This document shows positions 28,662 to 38,530 of a stretch of DNA of 64,000 nucleotides, in pieces (position 1 is the first letter of the stretch; each line of letters opens with the position of its first letter). The notes under the pieces are model-generated. The model worked only from the letters and a program-made list of their open reading frames with translations, was not told the DNA's origin and searched no databases. The position numbers and the translations under genes are program-made. Source of the DNA: Pasteurella bettyae CCUG 2042. Its GTDB lineage: Bacteria > Pseudomonadota > Gammaproteobacteria > Enterobacterales > Pasteurellaceae. Where the stretch lies: NCBI RefSeq assembly GCF_000262245.1, contig NZ_AJSX01000030.1, forward strand, positions 113,269-177,268, read 5' to 3'.

Positions 28662-28795
28662 ATTGCTAAAATATAAATATTTTTAATTTTGTACAAATAA
28701 TCATTCAAACTTGCAGGACAATCATTATAATAAGACGTGGAGTGGGTTATCGTGATTAACCTGAATCAATGAACTACAATTTTAAAGGAAAGCTC

Positions 28796-30016
28796 ATGCA
28801 AATTAATCAAATTGCTAACGTTGATTTGGTTAAACAAATGAACAGTGCAGTGGTTTATAAATTAATAGACCAAAAAGGTCCTATTTCTCGTATTCAGATT
28901 TCTGAATTGAGTCAATTAGCCCCTGCGAGTGTAACTAAAATTACACGTAATTTATTAGCTAGAGGCTTAATTAAAGAAGTTGAACAGCAAGAATCGACAG
29001 GTGGGCGTCGAGCAACATCAATTATTGTTGAACAAAAAGCTTTTCATGCAGTGTTGATAAGATTAGGAAAAACGCATGTTACTTTGGCTTTAATGGATCT
29101 TTCAACAAAACTTATAAAACGTGAGAAGTTTGAGCTCCCTAGAGAATTAGATATTATTGTGCTTGAAGGTTTCTTATTAGAAAAATTAAAGGATTTTATC
29201 CATAATTATCAAAGACGTTCTAGTGAAATTATTGCTATAGGGATTACTGTTCCTGGGTTCGTTAATATGAAAAAAAATATTATCGAACAATTACCTCATA
29301 TAGAACTTAATGAGCCTTGGGATCTTGCTAACTATTTATCAGAAAATTTAGGCTTACCAGCGTATGTTGGGCATGAAGTAAGAAGCCTTGCCTTGGCAGA
29401 ACATTATTTAGGGGTAACTAAAGATTGCCATGATTCCTTATTATTACGTATTCATAATGGCGTTGGTGCGGGAATTGTGATTAATCATGAAGTTTTTTTA
29501 GGGTCTAAGCATAACGTTGGTGAAATAGGTCATATTCAGGTCGATCCTTTAGGTAAACGTTGTTTATGTGGTAATGTTGGTTGTTTAGAAACCATTGTTA
29601 GCAATACTGCAATTGAAGATAAAATGCAGCAAATGCTAGAAGATGGCTATCATAGTAAGTGGCTAACCTTAGAAAGCCATGATATTGATGCCATTTGTAA
29701 AGCGACTAATAAACAAGATGCTGTCGCTACTGAATTGATTGAGCATGTTGGTGTACAGATTGGTCGGGTATTAGCAATGTCTGTTAATATGTTTAACCCA
29801 GAGAAAATTGTGCTTTCTGGTGAAATTACACAAGCTAAAAATGTATTATTTTCTTCCATTCGTCGAACCTTAGAAAATCATGCATTGCCAACATTTATTG
29901 AAAATACACCTTTAGTTGCATCAGAATTAATTAATGAAGATGTGATCGGTGCATTTGCTTTAGTAAAACATGCTATATTGGATGGTTCTTTACTTCAGCA
30001 TTTATTGACAGAATAA
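28796..30016 (+). CDS. nagC: N-acetylglucosamine repressor, ROK family
   Basis: The product has 406 residues from the ATG at 28796, the same length as E. coli NagC. A strong AAAGGAAA ribosome site supports this start over the upstream ATG at 28769. The N-terminal helix-turn-helix is in SRIQISELSQLAPASVTKI. The ROK zinc motif is in GHIQVDPLGKRCLCGNVGCLE, and NVDLVKQMNSAVVYKLIDQ matches NagC rather than Mlc. It senses GlcNAc-6-phosphate and represses amino-sugar genes. A possible -10, TATAAT, lies near 28730. The gene precedes a Met-Leu-Gln-Gln tRNA operon, similar to the nag-tRNA region of E. coli. Confidence 0.92.
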   Translation: MQINQIANVDLVKQMNSAVVYKLIDQKGPISRIQISELSQLAPASVTKITRNLLARGLIKEVEQQESTGGRRATSIIVEQKAFHAVLIRLGKTHVTLALMDLSTKLIKREKFELPRELDIIVLEGFLLEKLKDFIHNYQRRSSEIIAIGITVPGFVNMKKNIIEQLPHIELNEPWDLANYLSENLGLPAYVGHEVRSLALAEHYLGVTKDCHDSLLLRIHNGVGAGIVINHEVFLGSKHNVGEIGHIQVDPLGKRCLCGNVGCLETIVSNTAIEDKMQQMLEDGYHSKWLTLESHDIDAICKATNKQDAVATELIEHVGVQIGRVLAMSVNMFNPEKIVLSGEITQAKNVLFSSIRRTLENHALPTFIENTPLVASELINEDVIGAFALVKHAILDGSLLQHLLTE

Positions 30017-30035
30017 CTAAATAAAGAGAATCAGA

Positions 30036-30069
30036 AAATAGCTACTTAAATAAAGTAGCTATTTTTTTT
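30036..30069 (+). terminator. Intrinsic terminator after nagC
   Basis: AAATAGCTACTT (30036-30047) pairs perfectly with AAGTAGCTATTT (30053-30064), followed by T residues. Confidence 0.88.
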
Positions 30070-30198
30070 ATATTATGAAAAATAAAGCAATTTCTAATGA
30101 GTTAATTATTTTATGGTGTAAATTTGGTTTGATTTTAAATCAAATTGTTTAATCTCTATTCGAACAAGACAAAAAAACGCATTTTTTTTAAAAAATAG

Positions 30199-30227
30199 TT
30201 GACGAAAGAGGCTTATCTTAGCATAAT
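30199..30227 (+). promoter_or_regulatory. Promoter of the tRNA operon
   Basis: TTGACG (30199-30204), a 17-bp spacer and CATAAT (30222-30227) form a near-consensus sigma70 promoter. The start would fall near 30234, about 35 bp before tRNA-Met. A GC-rich segment (ACGCCACGC) follows the -10, as in stringently controlled stable RNA promoters. Confidence 0.75.
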
Positions 30228-30267
30228 ACGCCACGCAAAGCCGATGATGGTGACGCAAAATGGAAAT

Positions 30268-30344
30268 GGCTACATAGCTCAGCTGGTTAGAGCACAACAC
30301 TCATAATGTTGGGGTCGCAAGTTCGAATCTCGCTGTAGCCACCA
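30268..30344 (+). tRNA. tRNA-Met (CAT), elongator type
   Basis: The cloverleaf runs from GGCTACA to TGTAGCC-ACCA with 7-bp acceptor pairing. The anticodon loop is CTCATAA and the T-loop GTTCGAATC; CCA is encoded. The acceptor starts with a paired G1-C72 and the anticodon stem lacks the three G-C pairs of initiator tRNA, so it is the elongator. Confidence 0.95.
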
Positions 30345-30348
30345 TAAT

Positions 30349-30433
30349 GCGGGACTGGCGAAATTGGTAGACGCACCAGATTTAGGTTCTGGCGCCGCGA
30401 GGTGTGTGGGTTCAAGTCCCTCGTCCCGCACCA
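30349..30433 (+). tRNA. tRNA-Leu (TAG)
   Basis: The acceptor GCGGGAC pairs with GTCCCGC, followed by A and encoded CCA. The anticodon arm is CCAGA-TTTAGGT-TCTGG, giving TAG. The long variable arm is of class II. It is the second gene of the tRNA operon, 4 bp after tRNA-Met. Confidence 0.95.
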
Positions 30434-30460
30434 TTCATTGCTTGCAAGTCTTTTAGTAGG

Positions 30461-30535
30461 TGGGGTATCGCCAAGCGGTAAGGCACTGGGTTTTGATCTC
30501 AGCATCCCTAGGTTCGAATCCTAGTACCCCAGCCA
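30461..30535 (+). tRNA. tRNA-Gln (TTG), copy 1
   Basis: The acceptor TGGGGTA pairs with TACCCCA, then G and CCA. The anticodon loop TTTTGAT gives TTG. It is identical over 75 nt to the copy 44 bp downstream. Confidence 0.95.
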
Positions 30536-30579
30536 TACTATCAAATAAAGTCTATTAAATCTTTTTTAAGATAATCTAT

Positions 30580-30654
30580 TGGGGTATCGCCAAGCGGTAA
30601 GGCACTGGGTTTTGATCTCAGCATCCCTAGGTTCGAATCCTAGTACCCCAGCCA
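30580..30654 (+). tRNA. tRNA-Gln (TTG), copy 2
   Basis: Identical in sequence to the preceding tRNA-Gln, so a recent duplication or gene conversion is likely. It is the last gene of the cluster. I see no strong terminator after it; an AT-rich gap leads to the convergent AEC transporter gene. Confidence 0.95.
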
Positions 30655-30817
30655 TTTTATTAATACTATTTCCTTTCATATATTTATTTGGCAATTTTTT
30701 ATTTGATTATTTTTCTGTCTTATAATTAGTGCTAAATACTAATTAACCAAGGATAGTTAACAATAATCTAAACTAGATATTGTTAATATAAAAAACCTAT
30801 AGATAGGTATCAGTTAT

Positions 30818-31747
30818 TTAGATAAGTTCGTATAGAGCAATAATTAGTGGCATGGTAATCACACAAAGCATTGTGGTAACGCCATAAATTGCACTTGCTT
30901 TATTGGCATTTTTACCATAAAGCAAAGCCATTTGAGTAACTGTTGCTGCCGCTGGACTAATGGTTGCTAGGAAACTAATCATGGCAATAGTTTTACCATT
31001 TTCTACCCAAGTATCTACGCCAAAAAGTTTAATAACAATAAGTAAGAAAATTGGAATCGCAATTAAACGCAAGAACGTGACTAAGTAAATGCGTTTAGAT
31101 GAAAATATCGTTCTTAATGGAATCGATGCAATCAACATACCTGCAATTAACATAGCATTGGGGCCGATAAATTGCCCTAGAGATTTTAATGTCCCCATGA
31201 TGAGTGGTGGTAACTTAATTTGGAAAGCAAATAAAATAATACCAACGATAATGGATAATATATTAATGTTTTTAAACATTTTTGAAATTGGTATCGTGCC
31301 TTTACCACAGATAATGCTACGGCAATGAGTCCAAAATAGAATAGTCTGAACTACAATAAAACAAGTCGCATAAATCACCCATTCAGGACCAAACATTGAC
31401 ATGATAAGTGGAATAATTAAGTTACCAGAATTTGAATAAATTGTCGCCGCATGTTCAATGGGATCAAGTTTTAATACTTTCTTCAATAATATGCCTATAA
31501 TGATCAATATAATATGCAAAAAAATTGCCATACCTAAGGAAAGCATTAAACCTTTTAAAATTTGTGGCGTATAATTAATTTGAAAGGCCGTTGTCATTAC
31601 TGCTGGGCTAATTAAATATAAGCCTATAATTGACAAGGGATAGCTATCTTGTGATTTGAGCAATTTGAATTTAACTAACGCATAGCCTAATAAGACAATA
31701 GCGGTTAATTCAATAATTTTACTCGCAAGTATGAGGGCAATTTCCAT
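30818..31747 (-). CDS. AEC-family (auxin efflux carrier-like) transporter
   Basis: This 309-residue protein has ten predicted hydrophobic helices in two halves. AEC-family segments include GLYLISPAVMTTAFQ, YSNSGNLIIPLIMSMFG, and near the C-terminus TISPAAATVTQMALLYG with ASAIYGVTTM. Relatives move small organic acids such as malonate or malate across the inner membrane. The substrate here is unknown. It is a single gene, convergent with the tRNA operon and divergent from the DUF441 gene. Confidence 0.85.
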   Translation of the reverse strand: MEIALILASKIIELTAIVLLGYALVKFKLLKSQDSYPLSIIGLYLISPAVMTTAFQINYTPQILKGLMLSLGMAIFLHIILIIIGILLKKVLKLDPIEHAATIYSNSGNLIIPLIMSMFGPEWVIYATCFIVVQTILFWTHCRSIICGKGTIPISKMFKNINILSIIVGIILFAFQIKLPPLIMGTLKSLGQFIGPNAMLIAGMLIASIPLRTIFSSKRIYLVTFLRLIAIPIFLLIVIKLFGVDTWVENGKTIAMISFLATISPAAATVTQMALLYGKNANKASAIYGVTTMLCVITMPLIIALYELI

Positions 31748-31904
31748 ATAATCTTTGATTTATTTGATCTTTCTTCGCATTAGTAAGAATTTTAGAACTA
31801 ATTTAAAAATAAAGAAATAAATAAAAAAACAAATTTGTTATAATTATTAGTCATTAATTATCAAAAAATTTTACTATTTTTTACCGCACTTTAAGGAACC
31901 TACC

Positions 31905-32354
31905 GTGTCATTACAGATCAATTCAGTGGCTATTATGCTTGTGGTTTTGATTATTCTTGGTTTATTAAGCCATAATAGTTCAATTACCATTTCCGCTTCA
32001 GTTTTATTAATTATGCAGCAAACCTTTCTTGCGAAATATATTCCTTTGTTAGATAAATATGGTTTAAAGTGGGGAATTATTATTTTGACAATTGGTGTTT
32101 TAGCCCCTTTAGTATCAGGTAAAGTTGCCTTACCACAGATGAAAGAATTGATTAATTTACAAATGATACTCGCTGTTATCGTGGGAATGGTTGTAGCATG
32201 GTTAGGTGGTAAAGGAGTCCCATTAATGTCGGCTGAACCCGTTGTGTTAACAGGGTTGCTTATAGGAACGGTGATTGGCGTTGCGTTTTTAGGGGGAATA
32301 CCTGTTGGTCCTTTGATTGCCGCAGGTATTCTTGCGACAATTATGGGCAAATAA
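31905..32354 (+). CDS. DUF441 (YeaL-type) inner-membrane protein, GTG start
   Basis: This 149-residue, four-helix membrane protein belongs to the UPF0756/DUF441 family. Segments are [55 protein letters not shown] and [19 protein letters not shown]. Its function is unknown in all species that I know of. The start is GTG at 31905 with AAGGAA seven bases upstream. An uptake core lies just before it (31883). Confidence 0.88.
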   Translation: MSLQINSVAIMLVVLIILGLLSHNSSITISASVLLIMQQTFLAKYIPLLDKYGLKWGIIILTIGVLAPLVSGKVALPQMKELINLQMILAVIVGMVVAWLGGKGVPLMSAEPVVLTGLLIGTVIGVAFLGGIPVGPLIAAGILATIMGK

Positions 32355-32365
32355 ATTTTGCAAAG

Positions 32366-32400
32366 AAAAATGCCGTTAGCATTGTGCTATCGGCATTTTT
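32366..32400. terminator. Bidirectional intrinsic terminator
   Basis: AAAAATGCCG (32366-32375) pairs with CGGCATTTTT (32391-32400). An inner TAGC/GCTA pair extends the stem. A and T tracts on both sides let it serve the convergent DUF441 gene and hel. Confidence 0.88.
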
Positions 32401-32415
32401 GTGAATTAAAGAAAA

Positions 32416-33234
32416 TTATTTTCCATCCCAAGCACGAATAGAATTGTTACGGATATCAATTTTATTTTTTACATCACCTTTATAGTAGTTTTTATCTAAA
32501 CCACCTTCCCAGTCACCATAGTTAGGGTTTGGTAATACAATATATTTTGTACCAAATGCAGCCGCATTTTGAGTTACAAAATCACGACGTTCTGAATTTG
32601 GTTTATGATAAGTGGCATCACCAAAGTCATTTAGGTTATCCCCTACATAAACAACAAGATCGTAGCCTTGGTCTGTAATCGCTTTAAAGCGAATTGATTT
32701 GGCTGATTTATCTTGTTTTAATAATAACGTTTGCTCAGTTACATTTGGGAAACCTAAACGTTTCATATCATCAATAGTGGCTTCACGTTCACCCTTTTCT
32801 AGGCGATTTGATACATAAAATACTGTGCCGCCTTTATTTGTTACATATTTAGCAAAGTCAACTGCACCAGGAATAGCAGGTGTTTGACGTGCATTTACCC
32901 ATTTTGTCCAACTTTCTTGAGAGAAATCTTGACCATTTTTAATTTGCCAACCTGCATAAGCACTGTTATCCATCATGGTTTCATCTAAGTCTACAACTAC
33001 AGCTTTTTTCTTACCTTTAACTTTTTTCGCATGATCAAACGCTACTTTAGCAGTGTTAAATGCTTGGTGTGCTAAGGCTGCATATTCACCTGATTGTTGC
33101 ATCCATACAATACCTAGTGTTGCTTGATTTTGTAATTTAAGCTGATCATGATTTTCTACAGCATGCTGATGAGTACAAGCTGATAAAACAGAGGCCGCAG
33201 CTAGAGTAAAGATACTTAATTTTAGGGTTTTCAT
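32416..33234 (-). CDS. hel: Outer-membrane lipoprotein e(P4), class C acid phosphatase / NMN 5'-nucleotidase
   Basis: The product has 272 residues from the ATG at 33234, which follows AAAGGAGA. A lipoprotein signal ends at the lipobox LSAC (Cys20). HAD-type class C phosphatase motifs are VVVDLDETMMDN (nucleophile Asp), VFYVSNR, and VVYVGDNLNDFGD. In Haemophilus this protein removes phosphate from NMN/NADP-derived nucleotides in the outer membrane, letting the cell take up nicotinamide riboside for NAD. Length and sequence fit that protein closely. Confidence 0.95.
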   Translation of the reverse strand: MKTLKLSIFTLAAASVLSACTHQHAVENHDQLKLQNQATLGIVWMQQSGEYAALAHQAFNTAKVAFDHAKKVKGKKKAVVVDLDETMMDNSAYAGWQIKNGQDFSQESWTKWVNARQTPAIPGAVDFAKYVTNKGGTVFYVSNRLEKGEREATIDDMKRLGFPNVTEQTLLLKQDKSAKSIRFKAITDQGYDLVVYVGDNLNDFGDATYHKPNSERRDFVTQNAAAFGTKYIVLPNPNYGDWEGGLDKNYYKGDVKNKIDIRNNSIRAWDGK

Positions 33235-33344
33235 AAATTCTCCTTTTTTATTTTTTCGGAGTGAGTAATTTAGCATATAATGAGAGAAAATAGACTAAAA
33301 GAATTTTTGAATGTGATAAGGTTCACAAATTATTTTTTTAAATT

Positions 33345-36300
33345 ATGAAAAAAACTATTCAAAAGCAAGTATTTAACCAATTACAAAAATCGCTATTCGC
33401 ACAATTAAACGATATGATGATTATAGATCAACGTCGTTTATCTGCACGTATTAAAGGTCTCACTAATATTAAGAATGAAAATTCACAACAAGTGGTTGGT
33501 GCTGAGATCCAAATGCAAATTCAACAGGCACAAGCTCGTCTAAATCAGCGGAAAAGTGCGGTTAAAAATCCAATTATTTTTCCTGATAATTTACCTGTAA
33601 GCCAACGTAAAACAGAAATTCAAAATTTGATTCAAAATAATCAAGTGGTCGTCATAGCAGGGGAAACGGGCTCGGGTAAAACAACCCAATTACCTAAAAT
33701 GTGTCTTGAATTAGGTCTTGGTCAAAAAGGCTTAATCGGTCATACTCAACCACGCCGTATTGCTGCTCGTTCTGTGGCTGCTCGTATTGCAGAAGAATTG
33801 CAAACAGAACTTGGTTCTCTCGTGGGCTATAAAGTTCGTTTTAACGATCAAATTAGTGATGATAGCCAAATTAAATTAATGACCGATGGTATTTTACTTG
33901 CGGAAATTCAAACAGATCGTTATCTCAATCAATATGATACTTTGATTATTGATGAAGCTCATGAACGTAGCCTAAACAATGATTTTATTCTCGGTTATCT
34001 CAAACTATTATTGCCACGTCGTCCTGATCTCAAGGTGATCATTACCTCTGCAACCATTGATGTGGCACGTTTTTCAAAACATTTTAATAATGCGCCAATT
34101 ATTGAAGTATCAGGCAGAACTTATCCTGTAGAAGTACGCTATCGTCCTATGATTGAGGAAGAAGACCAAGATCAATTGCAAGGAATTCTAAATGCAGTAG
34201 ATGAATTACAAGCAGAAGGTCGAGGTGATATTTTGATTTTTTTAAATGGTGAACGTGAAATTCGTGATACAGCAGAAGCCTTGCAAAAGCAAGAATTACG
34301 CCATACGGAAATTTTGCCTTTATATGCTCGATTATCTGCACAGGAACAAAATAAAATTTTTCATCCAAGTAGTTTAAATCGTATTGTTCTAGCGACCAAT
34401 GTGGCAGAAACATCGTTAACTGTGCCAGGTATTAAATATGTCATTGATCCAGGCACTGCAAGAATTTCTTGCTACAGTTACCGCACTAAAGTACAGCGTT
34501 TACCTATTGAGCCAATTTCACAAGCCTCTGCTAATCAACGTAAAGGTCGTTGTGGGCGTGTGAGTGATGGTATCTGTATTCGTCTTTATTCAGAAGAAGA
34601 TTTCAATAACCGCCCAGAATTTACTGATCCAGAAATTTTACGTACTAATTTGGCTTCTGTTATTTTACAAATGACCTCATTAGGTTTAGATGATATTGAG
34701 GCCTTTCCATTTGTCGACGCACCTGATAAACGCCATATTCAAGATGGGATTAAATTATTAGAAGAATTAGAAGCCTTTGAATTTAAACAAACGAAATTTG
34801 GAGAGCGTAGATTCTTAACTAAAGAAGGCAAGCAGTTAGCTCAACTCCCTGTGGATCCAAGGCTTGCAAAAATGCTACTAAGTGCGGTGAGCTTTGGTAG
34901 TATTTATGAAGTGATGATTATTGTTGCCGCTTTATCTATCCAGGATCCGAGAGAACGTCCACAGGATAAACAGCAAGCAGCAGATGATAAACATCGCCGT
35001 TTTGTAGATAAAAAATCGGATTTTTTAGCTTTTGTAAATCTTTGGAATTACATTCAAAAACAACAAAAAGAACTGACTAACAATCAATTTCGACGTTTAT
35101 GTCAGAAAGATTATTTGAATTATTTGCGTATTCGTGAATGGCAAGATATTTATCATCAAATTCGTTTAACCGTACGAGAAATGGGATTGCCGATTAATTC
35201 TGAACCCGCAGAATATCAACAAGTCCATAGTGCTTTATTAACAGGATTACTTTCTCATATTGGTTTGAAAGAAGCAGAAAAACAACAGTATCTAGGAGCA
35301 AGAAATACTCATTTTGCCATTTTCCCTAATTCGGTACTTTTCAAAAAACAACCGAAATGGGTGATGGCAGCAGAGCTGGTGGAAACCTCTAAATTATGGG
35401 GACGAATGGTCGCAGATATTGATGCCGAATGGATTGAACCCTTAGCGACTCATCTCACTAAAAAGTCTTATTCAGAACCACGCTGGTCGAAATCTCGTGG
35501 GCAAGTGATAGCTGATGAAAAAGTCAATTTATATGGGGTACCAATTGTTGCAAGCCGCCCAGTGAATTTTGGTGCTATTGAGCCACAAACTAGCCGTGAG
35601 ATTTTTATTCAATCTGCGTTAGTGGAAGGTGACTGGAATACCCGTCATAAGTTTTTCTTTGATAATCAAAAACTTATTAGAGAAGTAGAAGATTTAGAAC
35701 ATAAATCTCGCCGTCGTGATATTTTAGTGGATGATCGCACCTTATTTGAATTCTATGATGCACGTATTGGTGCAGATGTTGTATCGCAAAAACATTTTGA
35801 TAGTTGGTGGAAAAAGGCGAGTCAGAAAGATCCCGAGTTGTTAAATTTTGAAAAATCTTTTTTAATGAATGATGATGCTCAAAAAGTTAGCCAACTAGAT
35901 TTTCCTAATTTTTGGCATCAGGGTAATTTAAAGCTAAAACTTACTTATCAATTTGAGCCTGGCACTGAGGCTGATGGTGTCACTGTACATATTCCGTTGC
36001 CATTGCTTAATCAAATTGAAATGACAGGGTTTGATTGGCAAATTCCAGGATTACGTCAGGAATTGATAGTATCATTAATTAAATCTTTACCGAAATCTTT
36101 ACGCCGCAATTTTGTTCCAGCTCCTAATTATGCCGAGGCTTTTTTAGCTCGAGTGAGTGATACTGATAAGCCATTATTCCATACACTAAGTTATGAATTA
36201 CGCCGCATGACAGGTGTAAATGTGGAAGAAGATGAATGGAATTTGGACCAAATCCCACCGCACTTGAAAATGACTTTCCGAGTGATTGATGATAAAGGCA

Positions 36301-37256
36301 AAAAAATCACAGAAAGTATGAATTTAGATGAATTGAAATTTAGTTTAAAAGATCGTGTACAACAAAGTATTTCTGCGGTGGCAGATGATGGTATTGAGCA
36401 AAGTGGAATTCATATTTGGAATTTTGAACATCTGCCTCAATGCTATGAACAGAAAAAGCAAGGTTTCACAGTTAAAGCTTTCCCTGCGATTACTGATGAA
36501 AAAGAAGCTGTAGGTATCAAATTATTTGAAACTGAATATGAACAGTCTGTAGCAATGCAAAAGGGGCTACGTCGTTTAATTTTATTGAATGTGCCATCAC
36601 CAATTAAATATTTGCATGAAAAACTACCCAATAAATCAAAGCTAGGCCTATATTTCACCCCCTTTGACAAAGTATTGGATCTGATTGATGACTGTATTGC
36701 TTGTGCAGTGGATAAACTGATTGCTGATTTTGGTGGTTTTGTGTGGAATGAACAAGATTTTGATAGATTACGTGATTTTGTGCGTGAAAATCTAAATGAA
36801 ATTACTGTGGACATTGCTCAACAAGTAGAACAGTTGCTGACCTTAACCTTTGAAATCAATAAACGTTTAAAAGGGAAAATGGATTTCACCATGGCATTTG
36901 CGTTATCAGATATAAAAACTCAATTGGCAGGCTTAATTTTTCCAGGATTTGTAGAAAAAACTGGCTATGCACGTTTGCCAGATATTCATCGTTATCTACA
37001 AGCGATTGATAAACGTATAGATAAATTAGCTCAAGATATTAACCGTGATCGAGCTGCCATGTTGCGTGTCGAGCAGGTGGAAAATGCTTATCAACAATTA
37101 TTAGCAAAATTACCAAAATCTAAACCGCACAGTAATGAAGTACTAGAAATTCGCTATATGATTGAAGAGTTGAGAGTAAGCTTATTTGCACAACAGCTAG
37201 GAACAAAATATCCTGTGTCAGATAAAAGAGTGTTGGCTGTGATTGCAGAACAGTAA
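33345..37256 (+). CDS. hrpA: ATP-dependent RNA helicase HrpA
   Basis: This 1303-residue DEAH-box helicase (E. coli: 1300) has Walker A GETGSGKTTQLPK near residue 105, DEAHERSLNNDF, the SAT motif (ITSATID), and QRKGRCGRV of motif VI. Helicase-associated domains follow, then the long C-terminal region specific to HrpA. It resolves stalled ribosomes or remodels mRNA in the cytosol. It carries several uptake cores (for example near 33553 and at its stop codon, 37256). It is monocistronic. Confidence 0.97.
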   Translation: MKKTIQKQVFNQLQKSLFAQLNDMMIIDQRRLSARIKGLTNIKNENSQQVVGAEIQMQIQQAQARLNQRKSAVKNPIIFPDNLPVSQRKTEIQNLIQNNQVVVIAGETGSGKTTQLPKMCLELGLGQKGLIGHTQPRRIAARSVAARIAEELQTELGSLVGYKVRFNDQISDDSQIKLMTDGILLAEIQTDRYLNQYDTLIIDEAHERSLNNDFILGYLKLLLPRRPDLKVIITSATIDVARFSKHFNNAPIIEVSGRTYPVEVRYRPMIEEEDQDQLQGILNAVDELQAEGRGDILIFLNGEREIRDTAEALQKQELRHTEILPLYARLSAQEQNKIFHPSSLNRIVLATNVAETSLTVPGIKYVIDPGTARISCYSYRTKVQRLPIEPISQASANQRKGRCGRVSDGICIRLYSEEDFNNRPEFTDPEILRTNLASVILQMTSLGLDDIEAFPFVDAPDKRHIQDGIKLLEELEAFEFKQTKFGERRFLTKEGKQLAQLPVDPRLAKMLLSAVSFGSIYEVMIIVAALSIQDPRERPQDKQQAADDKHRRFVDKKSDFLAFVNLWNYIQKQQKELTNNQFRRLCQKDYLNYLRIREWQDIYHQIRLTVREMGLPINSEPAEYQQVHSALLTGLLSHIGLKEAEKQQYLGARNTHFAIFPNSVLFKKQPKWVMAAELVETSKLWGRMVADIDAEWIEPLATHLTKKSYSEPRWSKSRGQVIADEKVNLYGVPIVASRPVNFGAIEPQTSREIFIQSALVEGDWNTRHKFFFDNQKLIREVEDLEHKSRRRDILVDDRTLFEFYDARIGADVVSQKHFDSWWKKASQKDPELLNFEKSFLMNDDAQKVSQLDFPNFWHQGNLKLKLTYQFEPGTEADGVTVHIPLPLLNQIEMTGFDWQIPGLRQELIVSLIKSLPKSLRRNFVPAPNYAEAFLARVSDTDKPLFHTLSYELRRMTGVNVEEDEWNLDQIPPHLKMTFRVIDDKGKKITESMNLDELKFSLKDRVQQSISAVADDGIEQSGIHIWNFEHLPQCYEQKKQGFTVKAFPAITDEKEAVGIKLFETEYEQSVAMQKGLRRLILLNVPSPIKYLHEKLPNKSKLGLYFTPFDKVLDLIDDCIACAVDKLIADFGGFVWNEQDFDRLRDFVRENLNEITVDIAQQVEQLLTLTFEINKRLKGKMDFTMAFALSDIKTQLAGLIFPGFVEKTGYARLPDIHRYLQAIDKRIDKLAQDINRDRAAMLRVEQVENAYQQLLAKLPKSKPHSNEVLEIRYMIEELRVSLFAQQLGTKYPVSDKRVLAVIAEQ

Positions 37257-37505
37257 AGTGCGGTGGTTTTGTTTAAATTTTTATATAGTCATAATTCCTA
37301 TAGGTATAAATGAAATTATTAATGAGCTAACTTGTTAAGATATGACAGTGCAGAAGAATATTTTTCTGGATTGATTAATCAGATCTTTAAAGACTAGCCT
37401 TGGCAACACTGTTGCTGTGAAAACTTGGGAGCGTGGTGATAGTTTTTTATTAACAATAATACTATAGCTAGAAAAGTTATTGCCCTCATTTTCAACGAAA
37501 ATAAA
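37257..37505. other. Gap between hrpA and rbsR, possible gene remnant
   Basis: Short open stretches on the plus strand, such as LLRYDSAEEYFSGLINQIFKD (about 37333-37395) and INNNTIARKVIALIFNENK (about 37448-37505), look protein-like. They are in different frames and interrupted by stops. I cannot match them to a family. No terminator stronger than AT-rich sequence is visible for either flanking gene. Confidence 0.3.
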
Positions 37506-38501
37506 TTATTTAATTAAGATTGATGATCGATTAATCAATTCGGGTTTTAAAATAATTTTTTTATAATCTGCGTTTTTATTATTAATTCGTTCCAATAAGG
37601 TTTCTATGGCAAGTTTACCAAGTTCCTGTTTTGGTTGGCTAATGGTGGAAAGTGGAGGTGAGAGATAGCTAGCTAGCTCAATATCATCATAACCAATAAT
37701 AGAAATATCCTCAGGAATACGTAAACCTTTTTGCCAAATAGCACGATAGGCACCTACGGCAATGGTGTCGCTACAGGCAAATACTGCAGAAGGATAAGGT
37801 TTTTTATTAAGTAATTGATTCATTCCATTAAACCCTCCTTCGAAATCGAAATGACTATCGATAATCCAGTTTGAATTAACAGCAATCTTGGCTTCTTCTA
37901 AAGCATTGAGGTAGCCTTTTAAACGATCTTGCGCAAGGGATTTTTTTAAGTCACCAGTAATAATGCCTATCTGACGATGCCCTGCATCAATTAAAGCTTT
38001 TGTTGCAAGATAGCCACCTAATGCGGAATCTTCAAAGATTTTATCTGCATTAAGATCGGTATACCACCAATCCATAATCACCATTGGCAAAGGAATATTT
38101 AAATGTGAAGATGCTTGAAATCGAGTATCAGCACACATTAATAATAAGCCATCAACTTGTTTTTGGAGCATCATTTGTAGATGCCGTTGTAGCCGTTCTT
38201 CATCTCCATCAGTAGTTGCTACAATAAGATTATATTGATGTTTTTCGCAATAATGTTCAACACCCGTCATAACTTCGCCAAAAAAAGGGTTATTTGTCGC
38301 GGTAACAAGCATGCCGATGGTTTTGGTTTCTTTTACTTTCAAACTGCGAGCTAGGGCAGAGGGGGTATAATTTAAATCGGCAACCACACGTAGTACTTTT
38401 TCTCGAATTTCATCACTAACAAAACGAGTATTATTCATAACATGAGATACTGTAGAGGTGGAAACTTTTGCTAATCTTGCAATGTCTTTCATGGTTGCCA
38501 T
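37506..38501 (-). CDS. rbsR: Ribose operon repressor, LacI family
   Basis: The product has 331 residues (E. coli RbsR: 330). The N-terminal helix-turn-helix is [20 protein letters not shown] with hinge helix [12 protein letters not shown] periplasmic-binding-protein-like sensor domain follows ([16 protein letters not shown]). It is the last gene of the ribose operon, 30 bp after rbsK across an uptake core. It should bind the perfect palindrome in front of rbsD and release it when ribose is present. Confidence 0.95.
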   Translation of the reverse strand: MATMKDIARLAKVSTSTVSHVMNNTRFVSDEIREKVLRVVADLNYTPSALARSLKVKETKTIGMLVTATNNPFFGEVMTGVEHYCEKHQYNLIVATTDGDEERLQRHLQMMLQKQVDGLLLMCADTRFQASSHLNIPLPMVIMDWWYTDLNADKIFEDSALGGYLATKALIDAGHRQIGIITGDLKKSLAQDRLKGYLNALEEAKIAVNSNWIIDSHFDFEGGFNGMNQLLNKKPYPSAVFACSDTIAVGAYRAIWQKGLRIPEDISIIGYDDIELASYLSPPLSTISQPKQELGKLAIETLLERINNKNADYKKIILKPELINRSSILIK

Positions 38502-38530
38502 ATAAAAATTCCTATAAAACTCACCGCACT

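Larger units (their letters stand above)
27798..28795. other. Long non-coding region before nagC
   Basis: About 1 kb has no ORF of 60 codons on either strand, in a genome where gaps are usually under 200 bp. It contains a CRP-like site (27853-27868) and an extended -10 promoter (27935-27943). Small hairpins lie at about 28220-28240 (AGAACA/TGTTCT) and 28338-28362 (TCTCAA/TTGAGA). A perfect TATAAT lies at 28479, a strongly paired segment at 28514-28605, and an intrinsic terminator at 28629-28661. The nagC start follows. I see no transposase or obvious gene remnant. Confidence 0.7.

Noticed and set aside
31874..32350. 158-residue ORF on the minus strand opposite the DUF441 gene
   Set aside because: Pro/Ile/Asn-rich, no motif, lies antisense to a clear family protein; shadow frame.
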